DNA of 46,924 bases, from the NCBI GenBank assembly GCA_012520525.1, contig JAAYOA010000143.1:1-46924 (forward strand). The letters are read 5' to 3'. Position 1 is the stretch's first letter, and each line of letters begins with the position of its first letter. This stretch comes from Clostridiaceae bacterium. GTDB lineage: Bacteria > Bacillota > Clostridia > Saccharofermentanales > Fastidiosipilaceae. A program made the translations under genes and the position numbers. A model generated the notes under the pieces. The model worked only from the letters and a program-made list of their open reading frames with translations, ran no database searches and had not been told where the DNA came from. This document shows positions 10,791 through 20,715 of this stretch, piece by piece.

Positions 10791-10989
10791 AGTGTCCTCT
10801 TTCCTTTGGAGTAGCTTTTTCCTTCTTTTCCTCTTACGTGTGCTTACTGTACTTCGCTTGTCTTTTATATCGATAACCGAAGTGGTGGATAAGACTTGTT
10901 TAGCTAACTTTATGTTTAAAGATCTTTTTAGCTTAGATTGTATTTTCTGACTTCTTGACTACCACATTAGTCTCACGTTGAGTGTTCGA

Positions 10990-11820
10990 CTATTCCTTCA
11001 CTCCGCCGCTGGACAGACCCGCGATCAAGTAACGCTGGGCAAATATGACGAAGATGAGCACCGGAATCATCGAAATAATACCGCCAGCACCGATCTGTCC
11101 CCACTGAGTCAGTTCTTGTTCGCTGTTCATCGTGGACAAGAGCAACGGTAAAGTAAATAGATCTCTTTTTTGAATAAAAATAACGGCGTATAGATATTCA
11201 TTCCACGACGCCATAAACGACAGCATACCGACGGCGGCAATCGATGGATAAATCTGGGGCAAAATGATGTGAGAATAAATCTGCCACTCGCTGGCACCAT
11301 CGATCTGGGCGCTCTCTTCAATGCCCTGAGCCAAGCTGTCAATTGATGTCATCGTGAACCAAATGATGAGGGGTAAATTGATGAGCAAGTGGGCTACAAT
11401 GATAGGCAGCCTAGTCTCCGACAACTGTAAATAATTGAAAATAAAGTACAGGGGCATAGCAAAGGCAATCGGCGGCAGCACCCGCACCAATAGAATCCAG
11501 AAAAATGACACTTTGCGCAGACCAAAGCGGAAGCGAACTCGCACCAAAATATAAGAACACGCCAAGCCGACAATCAGTGCAATAATCAAAGAAATGGCAG
11601 TGACGATAAAGCTATTCCACAGGGCCTGTTCAAAGTGATGTTTAACAAATAACATCCGGAAGTGTTCAAATGTAAAGCTCTTCGGGAAAAAACTCAAGGC
11701 GGATGTCAACTCCTCGTTGCCCCGTATGGCCAACGAGATCATCCAATAAATCGGGAAGAACGTCCAAATCAGCAACAGCGCCGTGACGATGCCGCGCCAA
11801 ACTTTTCGCTTTGGTTTCAT
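10990..11820 (-). CDS. Carbohydrate ABC transporter permease (MalG/UgpE type)
   Basis: 276 aa with EESAQIDGASEWQIYSHIILPQIYPSIAAVGML. Confidence 0.92.
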   Translation of the reverse strand: MKPKRKVWRGIVTALLLIWTFFPIYWMISLAIRGNEELTSALSFFPKSFTFEHFRMLFVKHHFEQALWNSFIVTAISLIIALIVGLACSYILVRVRFRFGLRKVSFFWILLVRVLPPIAFAMPLYFIFNYLQLSETRLPIIVAHLLINLPLIIWFTMTSIDSLAQGIEESAQIDGASEWQIYSHIILPQIYPSIAAVGMLSFMASWNEYLYAVIFIQKRDLFTLPLLLSTMNSEQELTQWGQIGAGGIISMIPVLIFVIFAQRYLIAGLSSGGVKE

Positions 11821-11833
11821 ATACTCCCCCTTA

Positions 11834-12994
11834 CTAATGAATGATACTAACTTCAGTCTCGTAGTCGAAGAGATGAATATGGTCAGGATCCAACGCCACG
11901 GTAATCATATCGTCGTAACGGACGTCATGTACTTGATCATTGATGCGGGCAGTCAAATTGCTATCCCACTGTGTTTTCAAATACAAATAGCTCTCGGCAC
12001 CGAGCATCTCGACGACCTCAGCCTTAACTTGCAGTTTGGTATCGCTATAACGTTCTACATCCTCTGGTTCCATATAAATATGTTCAGGTCGAATGCCCAA
12101 AATAACCGGACGATCCAGATGAGCTAGAACCTCTTCAGTTTCATAGCGAGGCAAAAGATATAATTTAACGGAATCAACGGCATGGGTTGACTGTTCCTTG
12201 CTATCTGTCCCTATAGGTTCTGCACAGACAAAAAGTCCCGCCTCATCTTTACCAAGTCTGCCCTCGATGGTGTTCATCGGCGGCATACCGATAAAACGGG
12301 CGACAAATAAGTTGACAGGCAGGTTGTATAGATCAGTCGGCGTTGCCACTTGTTGGACGATACCATCTTTCATCACGACAATGCGCGTACCCATGGTCAT
12401 CGCTTCGGTCTGATCGTGGGTAACATAAATAATGGTCGTCTGAAGTTGTTGATATAACTTGGTAATCTGGACGCGCATCTCCACGCGCAATTTTGCATCT
12501 AAGTTGGACAAGGGTTCATCCATAAGGAAAACTTTAGGTTCACGGACAATTGCCCGTCCTAGGGCTACCCGCTGACGCTGACCACCTGACAATTGTTTAG
12601 GTTTGCGATCTAACAATTCTGTAAGCTGCAGGGTCTCCGCTGCATGGCGTACCCGGTTATCAATTTCATCCTTGGGCACCTTGCGCATTTTAAGTGCAAA
12701 GGCGATGTTGTCATAAACAGTCATGTGGGGATAGAGGGCATAGTTTTGGAAAACCATGGCAATGTCCCGGTCTTTTGCCGACACATTGTTGACGACCTTG
12801 CCGTCGATGCTGATTTCGCCTTCTGTGATACTCTCTAAGCCAGCGATCATGCGCAAAACTGTGGACTTGCCACAGCCCGACGGACCGACTAAAATGATGA
12901 ATTCTTTGTCCTCGATTTGTAGATTGAAATCCTGTACGGCGAGGACTCCGTTGTCATACACCTTGACAACTTCATTTAAACCGACTGTAGCCAT
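11834..12994 (-). CDS. Carbohydrate ABC transporter ATP-binding protein (UgpC/MsmX/MalK type)
   Basis: Walker [10 protein letters not shown], signature [37 protein letters not shown]-terminal regulatory domain. Confidence 0.95.
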   Translation of the reverse strand: MATVGLNEVVKVYDNGVLAVQDFNLQIEDKEFIILVGPSGCGKSTVLRMIAGLESITEGEISIDGKVVNNVSAKDRDIAMVFQNYALYPHMTVYDNIAFALKMRKVPKDEIDNRVRHAAETLQLTELLDRKPKQLSGGQRQRVALGRAIVREPKVFLMDEPLSNLDAKLRVEMRVQITKLYQQLQTTIIYVTHDQTEAMTMGTRIVVMKDGIVQQVATPTDLYNLPVNLFVARFIGMPPMNTIEGRLGKDEAGLFVCAEPIGTDSKEQSTHAVDSVKLYLLPRYETEEVLAHLDRPVILGIRPEHIYMEPEDVERYSDTKLQVKAEVVEMLGAESYLYLKTQWDSNLTARINDQVHDVRYDDMITVALDPDHIHLFDYETEVSIIH

Positions 12995-13028
12995 ATTGCC
13001 CTCTCCTTAGTTCTTTATATTGGCTAAA

Positions 13029-13044
13029 ATGTTAACGTTCTCAT
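13029..13044. promoter_or_regulatory. Candidate LacI-type operator
   Basis: ATGTTAACGTTCTCAT, imperfect palindrome centred on AACGTT, ~35 bp upstream of the ABC ATPase start codon (12994, minus strand). Confidence 0.45.
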
Positions 13045-13289
13045 TTGGGCAGAAATGTCCTTTTAATTCCGAACTATTGATATGATATATGCAATTTTCC
13101 AGTCTGTGATTATAGATATTTAAAGCTCATGTAAAAAACAAGTTAAAGACTTTTCTACTTCTAATATTATCAGCTATTTGTATTTTCGTGAAGGTTGACC
13201 CTGATTTTTCTTGCCGTCTCTTTATGGCGAAATTTCAGCGAATTTAGCATGCAATTAAGAAAAACAATCAAATCAAAACACAGCAGATT

Positions 13290-14198
13290 TTATTCACCCA
13301 TTTCCACCCTTACTTTGAGATGTTCGTCGGCATAAGCAGCCGCCTGGGCATGATCTCCCAAATACGGTCCTGTCTGAGTCATTTTCAATACTACCAAAGC
13401 CGTCGCATAGAGCAGAGAAGTAGCGATATCATGGCGCATGCGATAAGCAAGATAGGACGCAAAAACTGTGTCGCCGCGCCCGGTGCGACCGTCCAAAGAG
13501 ATCGGTGTATAATCACATTCGTAATATGCCTCGCCGTCATAGACCAACATCTGGTTATGGAAAGAAATAAAAACCTCTTGGGCACCCCAATCGTAGAGTT
13601 GCTTGGCACCAGCATGGCGGGCATCGGTTCCTGTTAAAATGCGAGCTTCTTTTGCATCAGCTTTCAAATATTTAACCTGAGGTAAAATGTCTTTTTTTGT
13701 CTCCCAGTCCTGGTAAGTCATTGCCTGACCCACGCCTTCACCATGGCGGAGCAAACACTGAACGTCCAATGCCACATCGCCTCGCGCGGCAACCATACGG
13801 ATAAATGAATCGCTAAAATCGCCATACACCAGACCACCCAAATGGTATATCGCCGCGTCAAAACCCTCTAGATCCTCTTTTACAAACGGATCTGCCTGAC
13901 TTTTTAACGAACTGATCCTCTCTTCGTGGGAGATATCTAAATAGCGGTTTTCGATGGAAGTCATGGCAGCACTGGGCAAAATTAAAAGATCACCGCTAAA
14001 ACCGTCAAAGCGCTTTCGCACATCCGGCACATCGGTACCCCCTTTAACTAAGGCGATACAGTCTGCGCCCGCCGCCTTTGCGGCAAAAGGCGAGTAAACA
14101 ATAGCACCGCCAATTTCCACCTCACAGCTGCCGTCGGGTTCGATATTATAATCCCTGGACACCGGTCCCAACAGAGCAATATCATATTGCTTCTTCAT
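13290..14198 (-). CDS. PfkB-family carbohydrate kinase
   Basis: 302 aa with IALLGPVSRDY..GGAIVYSPFAAKAAGAD N-terminus and C-terminal ISLDGRTGRGDTVFASYLAYR (PfkB GxGD-like motif). Confidence 0.85.
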   Translation of the reverse strand: MKKQYDIALLGPVSRDYNIEPDGSCEVEIGGAIVYSPFAAKAAGADCIALVKGGTDVPDVRKRFDGFSGDLLILPSAAMTSIENRYLDISHEERISSLKSQADPFVKEDLEGFDAAIYHLGGLVYGDFSDSFIRMVAARGDVALDVQCLLRHGEGVGQAMTYQDWETKKDILPQVKYLKADAKEARILTGTDARHAGAKQLYDWGAQEVFISFHNQMLVYDGEAYYECDYTPISLDGRTGRGDTVFASYLAYRMRHDIATSLLYATALVVLKMTQTGPYLGDHAQAAAYADEHLKVRVEMGE

Positions 14199-14347
14199 AG
14201 ATTGATCCTTTCAAATATTTAAATAACAAATTGCAGTATATTTCTTATGGAAACAGCATGGTCTCGCTAAAATTAAGTCTCACACTTTTATTTAGTTTTG
14301 CCTACGCCATATAATTTAACCCAATACCCTTAATTAAGTAAAATAAA

Positions 14348-14375
14348 ATACGGATGAGCCGAAGCTGATCCGTAT
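14348..14375 (-). terminator. Rho-independent terminator with UUCG tetraloop, downstream of the DUF1537 gene
   Basis: Minus strand: ATACGGAT-C-AGC-TTCG-GCT-C-ATCCGTAT followed by TTTATTTT. Confidence 0.8.
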
Positions 14376-14490
14376 ATGAAATCCTTTCAAGTCATTTGGT
14401 GCGGCTATGTTTAGCCCCCTAGCCTATAGAGAGGAGAGTCAACGTTCAGATGTCCAACGATTAATTTAAAAGCGTCAAATAATTTTCGAA

Positions 14491-15945
14491 TTAATCTGCA
14501 AGCATAAACTTGTTGACAGCGATAAGTAATCCATCGTCAGAGCCGACATTCCCTGGAAAAACCACATAAGACATATTTGAAAACTTACATTCCTCGCCCG
14601 TTTGCCAGATGGGAACTCCCGGTAAAATTTGACCTAAAACCTTTGCTCTAGCTATAGAAAGTCCCTTTGTGGCCACATCGCTCGAAGTTATGCCCCCTTT
14701 CGCAATGACAAACTTTGGTCTGATGCTTAAATTAGAGAAAATTCGAATAAGACCATCGGAAATCTGTCTCGCCAAACTTAGCTCCGCTTCCTTATCCGTC
14801 CCGCCTAAATCAAGTCTCTCCCTTCTCGTATAAATAACAACTGTCTTGCCCTGGGAAATATACTCATTGGCTGATTGACTGACGCGGCTTATTTCGGCAT
14901 CGAATAAATCTTTATCTAATACAAGGTGCTGATTAAATTCAAGAGGCGTCACCTCACCCTGTTCAAGCAAAATTTTTAATTGACGTGACGTCTTGTCGAC
15001 ATGAGAACCGACAATGACTATGCCGCCATTTTGGTGATCTGAGGTAATCAGAGACTCACTCGAGACAACGGTATTTTGCGGACAATTAATCATTACTTTC
15101 AAAATAGAGGCAGCTGTACGGAAAATAAAATGCTTTCCCTTTTCGATCGCTTTAAAAAGCGGAATAACAAAGGCTATTAAATCCCTATAACTGATCGCAT
15201 TAACAACTACTTTTTGAAAATTGGTGGTCTGCATACATTTTTCAAACACAATTCTTTCACCGTTTTCACTGCGCAGATCATCAATTGATATATATATAAC
15301 ATCTTCTTCCAAATAATAACCACAGGTTTTCTCTTCGATCCACTTTCCTAGATGAGAATTAGAGAAACCAAAAGTCTTGTCCAAAGCATATTCCGTTTCG
15401 GCAACCGGAATCAATGAACTATTTTCATATACATAATGTATGTTATCGGCAGTAAACCGACCGCCTTCGCGAAAGAATGGACAGATGATCTCGCCATCCT
15501 GTGGTTGTGATGACAAAGCCTCCCATGTTTGCCGAATTGTCTCTGTTTCTAAAGGGAAGTGTCCCCTAAGCGTCGAATCACTGCGGCTAACAAGCAGAAT
15601 ATCTCGGTTTGTGTTACGAGATGCCTCGAAGAGATTAGTCACAATCTCTTTATGCAGTGTTACAGTGTCAGCCGCTGAAAGTGAGCGTGAATTTGTTAAT
15701 ATAAAAAACATTCGCGGTTGACTTGCTAACTCCCGCTCTAATACTTCAACCCCCCATTGCGTAAGAATGTTGACATCTTTTACTGTCTGGGTTCCCGTTG
15801 GGTCATCATCTAAAACGACAATCGTCTTATCCAGACGTTTAATTATGTCCTCTAAATCTAAACTCAAATAATCCATATTTTGTGTCTGACATTGACCGTC
15901 TAGGTCTTCTAATTCAATAGCTTTAATCATCAAAATACCTCTCAA
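14491..15945 (-). CDS. Four-carbon acid sugar kinase family protein (DUF1537; OtnK/DtnK-like)
   Basis: N-terminal IVVLDDDPTGTQTVKDVNILTQW..ILTNSRSL; C-terminal KFVIAKGGITSSDVATKGLSIARAKVLGQILPGVPIW, characteristic of the family. Confidence 0.88.
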   Translation of the reverse strand: MRGILMIKAIELEDLDGQCQTQNMDYLSLDLEDIIKRLDKTIVVLDDDPTGTQTVKDVNILTQWGVEVLERELASQPRMFFILTNSRSLSAADTVTLHKEIVTNLFEASRNTNRDILLVSRSDSTLRGHFPLETETIRQTWEALSSQPQDGEIICPFFREGGRFTADNIHYVYENSSLIPVAETEYALDKTFGFSNSHLGKWIEEKTCGYYLEEDVIYISIDDLRSENGERIVFEKCMQTTNFQKVVVNAISYRDLIAFVIPLFKAIEKGKHFIFRTAASILKVMINCPQNTVVSSESLITSDHQNGGIVIVGSHVDKTSRQLKILLEQGEVTPLEFNQHLVLDKDLFDAEISRVSQSANEYISQGKTVVIYTRRERLDLGGTDKEAELSLARQISDGLIRIFSNLSIRPKFVIAKGGITSSDVATKGLSIARAKVLGQILPGVPIWQTGEECKFSNMSYVVFPGNVGSDDGLLIAVNKFMLAD

Positions 15946-16252
15946 TTAAACCCCAAAAGAAACACTACTCAACATGTTTAGTTGTTTTCTGCTGTAATTT
16001 GGACAATTGACTATTTTTCTGCAACCTGCAAATTAATATAAATATAATATTATCATTTCTCAATCAAATTTAATTCAAATATTTCTTTTTACGACAGACA
16101 TACTTTGATAAGAAAGAAGTATAAGCAACAATTTCGTGTATTCGTGGTAAAATAGTAACTCACAGAATCGATAACAATGAGATAACTAATGACCAAAATG
16201 GCATTCCCTCCATCCCGATATAAAAGCTAAAAGAAACAGGAGGACTAGAACT

Positions 16253-16813
16253 ATGAGCGCTTGGAATCAATTGCCAGACGAAAGACTGCGGCCAGATGAT
16301 TTTATTGCCGTCATAGAAATACCCAAAGGCAGTAAACAAAAATATGAGATAGACGAGTCTACCGGTCTCTTGCGGCTCGACCGAATACTTTACACATCGA
16401 CCCACTACCCGGCTAACTACGGCTTCATCCCCCGGACTTTGGCCGCCGACGGCGATCCCTTGGACGTCCTTGTCCTGTGTTCGGAAACGTTAGTACCGAT
16501 GTGCATGGTGCAATGCTTTCCGATCGGAATTTTGTCAATGAAAGACGACAACAAAAATGATGAAAAAATCATTGCCGTTCCCTTTAAAGACCCGCAGATG
16601 TCCGATTACCAAGACTTAAAGGACTTGCCCCCTCACGTCTACAATGAGATGGAACATTTCTTTAGTGTTTATAAAGAACTTGAGGGCATCGAGACCGACA
16701 TAATGCATATCAGCGGTCGCGCAGAGGCCGAGATTGTCTTTGCCCGCTGCCGCGAGGCTTTTGAAGCTGCAGACGACACCAGCAAAAAAGTCTATCCCAT
16801 AGCAAATCAATAG
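16253..16813 (+). CDS. ppa: Inorganic diphosphatase (family I)
   Basis: AVIEIPKGSKQKYEIDESTGLLRLDRILYTSTHYPANYGFIPRTLAADGDPLDVLVL; RBS-like AGGAGGA upstream. Confidence 0.95.
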   Translation: MSAWNQLPDERLRPDDFIAVIEIPKGSKQKYEIDESTGLLRLDRILYTSTHYPANYGFIPRTLAADGDPLDVLVLCSETLVPMCMVQCFPIGILSMKDDNKNDEKIIAVPFKDPQMSDYQDLKDLPPHVYNEMEHFFSVYKELEGIETDIMHISGRAEAEIVFARCREAFEAADDTSKKVYPIANQ

Positions 16814-16833
16814 TTTTAGCAAACTTTTTAGGG

Positions 16834-17448
16834 ATGGTTGTAATGACAGAAAAAGCGAAGGGCGATTGTGGCGCACTCTATAATGCAATTTTTGACGAAA
16901 AGTTAATAGCAGAACGGCGTCACTGTAAAGGCGTCTGCGCCCGCTTCAACAATACCGATCCTAATGACATAGAAGCACAAACGGCTATTCTGAGAGAATT
17001 GCTGGGTCATTTAAGCGAAAATGTCGCCATCTGTGCCCCCTTCTTTTGTGACTACGGCTATAATATCTATCTTGGTCATCACGTGGAAATTAACCACAAT
17101 GTCGTTATCCTGGACGGTGCCCCAGTGACTGTCGGTCATTATGTATTGATTGGTCCTAACTGTACTATTGCCACGGCCGGTCATCCACTAGATGTAAACC
17201 TTCGCCGCCAGGGTCTTGAATTCGCCCTGCCGATCACTATAAAAGACGACGTCTGGATCGGCAGTAACGTAGCCATCATGCCGGGCATCACAATCAGTGA
17301 AAATAGTGTCATCGGAGCAGGTTCTGTAGTAACCAAAGATATTCCCCCCAATGTAGTAGCTGTCGGCGCACCTTGCCGCCCGATACGAAAAATTCCAAAC
17401 TGTATTACTTCTAATTCGGCTATCGAACAAAGAGACGACAACTTATAA
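16834..17448 (+). CDS. Hexapeptide-repeat sugar O-acetyltransferase (maltose/galactoside acetyltransferase type)
   Basis: ICAPFFCDYGYNIYLGHHVEINHNVVILDGAPVTVGHYVLIGPNCTIATAGHPLD and left-handed beta-helix repeats. Confidence 0.92.
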   Translation: MVVMTEKAKGDCGALYNAIFDEKLIAERRHCKGVCARFNNTDPNDIEAQTAILRELLGHLSENVAICAPFFCDYGYNIYLGHHVEINHNVVILDGAPVTVGHYVLIGPNCTIATAGHPLDVNLRRQGLEFALPITIKDDVWIGSNVAIMPGITISENSVIGAGSVVTKDIPPNVVAVGAPCRPIRKIPNCITSNSAIEQRDDNL

Positions 17449-17533
17449 ATATATCTCGACTAAATGTATCGCTTTTGCGATCGAGTCCAGTCGTCCTGCC
17501 GATGCCCCCATCAATGAACAAATGTCTTTATGC

Positions 17534-18934
17534 CTATAATTCAGGCGGTTGGGGATACAACATATCATGTAATTGCATTAATTCATCGTACTTGGCGTCA
17601 TCTATCAATCCCGAAGCCAGGGCGGCCTCCTTCAACGATATGTTGTCTCGATCCGCAGTCTTGACAATGTCGGCACAATTTTCATAGCCAATAGTGGGAG
17701 CCAGTCGCGTCACCAACATCAAAGCATGATCAACATTGCGTTTTATTTGCTGTTCGTTGACACCAATGCCATCAACACAGCGCTCCCGGAAGGAAGCACA
17801 GCCATCGGCCAACAGATTAGCAGATTGCAGAAAATTATAAATAATCAACGGCATATATGTATTGAGTTCAAAGGCGCCCGAAGCAGCGCCAAAACTCACA
17901 GCGACATCGTTGCCCATTACCTGAACACACAGCATACTAACCGCCTCACACTGGGTAGGATTTACCTTGCCTGGCATGATCGAGCTGCCCGGTTCATTGG
18001 CCGGCAACAATAATTCCCCTAAACCGCAGCGCGGTCCACTGCCTAACAGACGGATGTCATTGACCACTTTAAAGAGTCCATTAGCTAACATTTTTAAACC
18101 GCTATGAGCCGCCGCCACCTGTTGTTTGCCACTCAATTCGGTAAACTTATTTGGCGCCTCTGTAAATTCAAGTTCAGTGATCTCGCATAGTTTTTGAGCC
18201 ACCAACTGATCAAAGCCCAACCAGGCGTTCAGTCCTGTGCCCACAGCTGTGCCACCCAACGCCAACGGCGTCAGACCAGCACTCACTTGTTTAAGAAGTG
18301 CCAGACTTTGACGCAACAGACCACTCCAACCTGAGATCTCCTGATCCAAACCGATCGGTACAGCGTCTTGCAGATGGGTGCGACCGACTTTTACTATCCC
18401 CTGACAGCGTTGTTCTAGTGCGTCGAAGCTAGCAATTAAGGCCTGTACCTCTGGAATCACACGTTTCTCCAAAACCCGCTTGGCAGCGATGTGCATGGCT
18501 GCTGGAAAAACATCGTTGGAGCTTTGACCCATATTAATGTCGTCATTGGGATGGAAAGTCAGATCTGGGCGTCGCTTTCGACACATTTCGGCAACTACTT
18601 CATTGACATTCATATTGGTCTGGGTCCCACTGCCCGTCTGCCACACCGCCAATGGAAAAGGCGTCAGATCACCGACTTCGACACCGCTAACCAACGTCTC
18701 ACAGACGGCGGCAATGACGTCAGCTTTAGCCGCAGACATACGCCCCATCTCGGCGTGACTCAGAGCAGCGGCCCACTTAATTTCGAGCAGAGCTTTAATC
18801 TGTTCGGGTGGCATTTTTTCATTGCCGATGGGAAAATTCTGCAAACTGCGCTGGGTCTGAGCGCCCCACAAAGCATCAAAGGGAACTTCCAGTTCCCCCA
18901 TGGTATCGTGTACTATACGAGTTTTATGTTCCAT
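17534..18934 (-). CDS. fumC: Class II fumarate hydratase
   Basis: 466 aa; GALWGAQTQRSLQNFPIG, QTGSGTQTNMNVNEV, and signature GSSIMPGKVNPTQCE. Confidence 0.96.
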   Translation of the reverse strand: MEHKTRIVHDTMGELEVPFDALWGAQTQRSLQNFPIGNEKMPPEQIKALLEIKWAAALSHAEMGRMSAAKADVIAAVCETLVSGVEVGDLTPFPLAVWQTGSGTQTNMNVNEVVAEMCRKRRPDLTFHPNDDINMGQSSNDVFPAAMHIAAKRVLEKRVIPEVQALIASFDALEQRCQGIVKVGRTHLQDAVPIGLDQEISGWSGLLRQSLALLKQVSAGLTPLALGGTAVGTGLNAWLGFDQLVAQKLCEITELEFTEAPNKFTELSGKQQVAAAHSGLKMLANGLFKVVNDIRLLGSGPRCGLGELLLPANEPGSSIMPGKVNPTQCEAVSMLCVQVMGNDVAVSFGAASGAFELNTYMPLIIYNFLQSANLLADGCASFRERCVDGIGVNEQQIKRNVDHALMLVTRLAPTIGYENCADIVKTADRDNISLKEAALASGLIDDAKYDELMQLHDMLYPQPPEL

Positions 18935-19416
18935 ATTTATCCTCTTATGATTATTGTCCCAAATTGCGGGAAGGTGGAAAGGGATTCACACTGCGAAATT
19001 TTATATCTCACTCAGTCTAGAGAGGGCAGACACTTTGGCAACGACGAACTGTTGTCCAATCAGAGGACCGTCATTTTTTCACTCGATCTGCCCTTGACTT
19101 AGCAAGTGAATACGTGACCCAGACGGATATTATCGTTACTATATCACGGCTATCCCTCCATTGCCTAGACCAACGAATCAGTTCAGATTTTTCAATCTGC
19201 TCTATTTCACACACAGACCAAAAGATCTTTAAAACTGCGTCAAACAATTCTAAGGAGAAATCCACCTGCCTGTCCACGACAATCAGTATATGACCATATG
19301 TACTTCGTACTAAAATAACACTTAAAATTAGACATAAATATTCGAGCAAAGAAATCTATAAAGCGCCTTCGTAACGTCCTTTCCTCTGATTTTTCTAACG
19401 CAGCCCAAGGAGGGAA

Positions 19417-19461
19417 ACGCTTTACAAAACTAACACGTTGCTTTATGATAGTAAAGCGTTA
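19417..19461. promoter_or_regulatory. Perfect 10-bp inverted repeat upstream of the amino-acid ABC operon
   Basis: AACGCTTTAC (19417-19426) / GTAAAGCGTT (19452-19461), 25-nt spacer, ~70 bp before the SBP start. Confidence 0.5.
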
Positions 19462-19530
19462 AATTGAAGGGTGATCTAGTCCATGAAGGACTGCTCACAA
19501 TACTCAATTAAATGAAAAGAGAGGAAGAAA

Positions 19531-20490
19531 ATGAAAATTTTTAAGCGTTTTTTAGTAGCAACCTGTAGCGTTGCCCTGTTAGCCGGTCTCGCACTGAGCG
19601 GCTGCGGCGACAATAAGACCGATGAAACAGCGGCTGAAACCACAGCTGCGGCGGAAGAAACGACAGCAGCAGAAGAAACCACAGCTGCAGAGGAAACAAC
19701 GGCTGCTGGAGCTGAAACGGATGCTGAAGCTGAAACGGATGCTGAAACAAGTTCAGCCAATGCTGATGTAGCAACCTTGCTGCCCGATGGCGTCCTCAAG
19801 ATGGGTCTCGATGACAGCTTGCCCCCGATGGGATTCCGCGATGAAAAGAATGAAATCGTCGGCTTTGACGTAGATGTGGCTCGCGAAGTCGCCAAGCATC
19901 TCGACATCGAACTAGAACTTGTGCCTATTGACTGGTCAATGAAACAACAAGAACTAGACGCTGAGAACGTCGATTGTCTCTGGAATGGCTACAGCTGGAC
20001 CGAAGAACGTGCTGAAGCTTGCGCCCTGACCAAACCTTATATGGAAAATATGCAAGTCTTAGTTACGATGGCCGACAGCAATATCCAGTCTCTAGACGAT
20101 ATGGCCGGTAAGAAACTATCTCTACAGGAAGGTTCTACCGCTGAATTGGCTCTGGACGATGCCGCCGAATTTAAAGACAGCCTGGACGAAGTTGTTCCTT
20201 TCAAAGAAAATGTCACCGCATTTAAAGATATCGAAGCCGGTCAAACCGATGGTTTGCTGATCGATAGCATTATGGCTGACTACTACATCGCCCAACAAGA
20301 CAATCCCGATAACTATCTGATCGTCGGTGATCCCTTGGCTGTAGAGGACTACGTCATCGCCTTCCGTAAAGATGACACCGAGCTGCGCGATCTCATCGAA
20401 GCCACCCTGGTCGAGATGAAAGAAGACGGTTCATTGGGCGCAATCGCCACAGAATGGTTTGGCAAAGACATCACCACCGTTGGTAATTAA
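19531..20490 (+). CDS. Polar amino-acid-type ABC transporter substrate-binding lipoprotein (family 3)
   Basis: Lipobox LALSGCGD, Thr/Ala/Glu linker, SBP_bac_3 sequence (LKMGLDDSLPPMGFRDEKNEIVGFDVDVAREVAKHL). Confidence 0.94.
   Translation: MKIFKRFLVATCSVALLAGLALSGCGDNKTDETAAETTAAAEETTAAEETTAAEETTAAGAETDAEAETDAETSSANADVATLLPDGVLKMGLDDSLPPMGFRDEKNEIVGFDVDVAREVAKHLDIELELVPIDWSMKQQELDAENVDCLWNGYSWTEERAEACALTKPYMENMQVLVTMADSNIQSLDDMAGKKLSLQEGSTAELALDDAAEFKDSLDEVVPFKENVTAFKDIEAGQTDGLLIDSIMADYYIAQQDNPDNYLIVGDPLAVEDYVIAFRKDDTELRDLIEATLVEMKEDGSLGAIATEWFGKDITTVGN
19625..19760 (+). repeat. In-frame low-complexity repeat encoding (TTAAEE)n linker
   Basis: Encodes TAAETTAAAEETTAAEETTAAEETTAAGAETDAEAETDAE; includes adjacent GCTGAAACGGATGCT copies. 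Confidence 0.85.
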
Positions 20491-20566
20491 GTCTGCACCA
20501 TCAGGTTGGCAATTATACAGTAATTAATGATTATTAATGATTAATTATGTATAATCATTTCGTTTC

Positions 20567-20604
20567 AAAGAGCTGCTCAGGGTCATGTCCCTGAACAGCT
20601 CTTT
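20567..20604 (+). terminator. Intercistronic stem-loop between SBP and permease genes (attenuator or RNA-stability element)
   Basis: AAAGAGCTG-C-TCAGGG / CCCTGA-A-CAGCTCTTT with 6-nt loop; no downstream U-run on the plus strand (ACGCGTTAATTT). Confidence 0.7.
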
Positions 20605-20715
20605 ACGCGTTAATTTGAATTTAATTTACCTATCTTCGCTGCAACTGAAGGACAAAATTTCTTGGACTATGTTGATCAACAAACCCGGCGCTGAGACGTC
20701 GAACGAGGTAAAATC

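Noticed and set aside
17455-17485. ATCGCTTTTGCGAT hairpin between the acetyltransferase and fumC
   Set aside because: Only a 5-bp stem without a U-tract; too weak to call as a terminator.
18491-19102. 203-aa plus-strand ORF
   Set aside because: Mostly antisense to fumC; no recognisable protein features.
19071-19349. 92-aa minus-strand ORF in the intergenic region, possible gene remnant
   Set aside because: Plausible composition but no recognisable domain, no clear RBS, and the tail is out of context. Not enough evidence to call.
19476-19907. 143-aa minus-strand ORF rich in Ser/Ala/Val
   Set aside because: Antisense to the repetitive linker of the amino-acid SBP; its composition is an artefact of the repeats.
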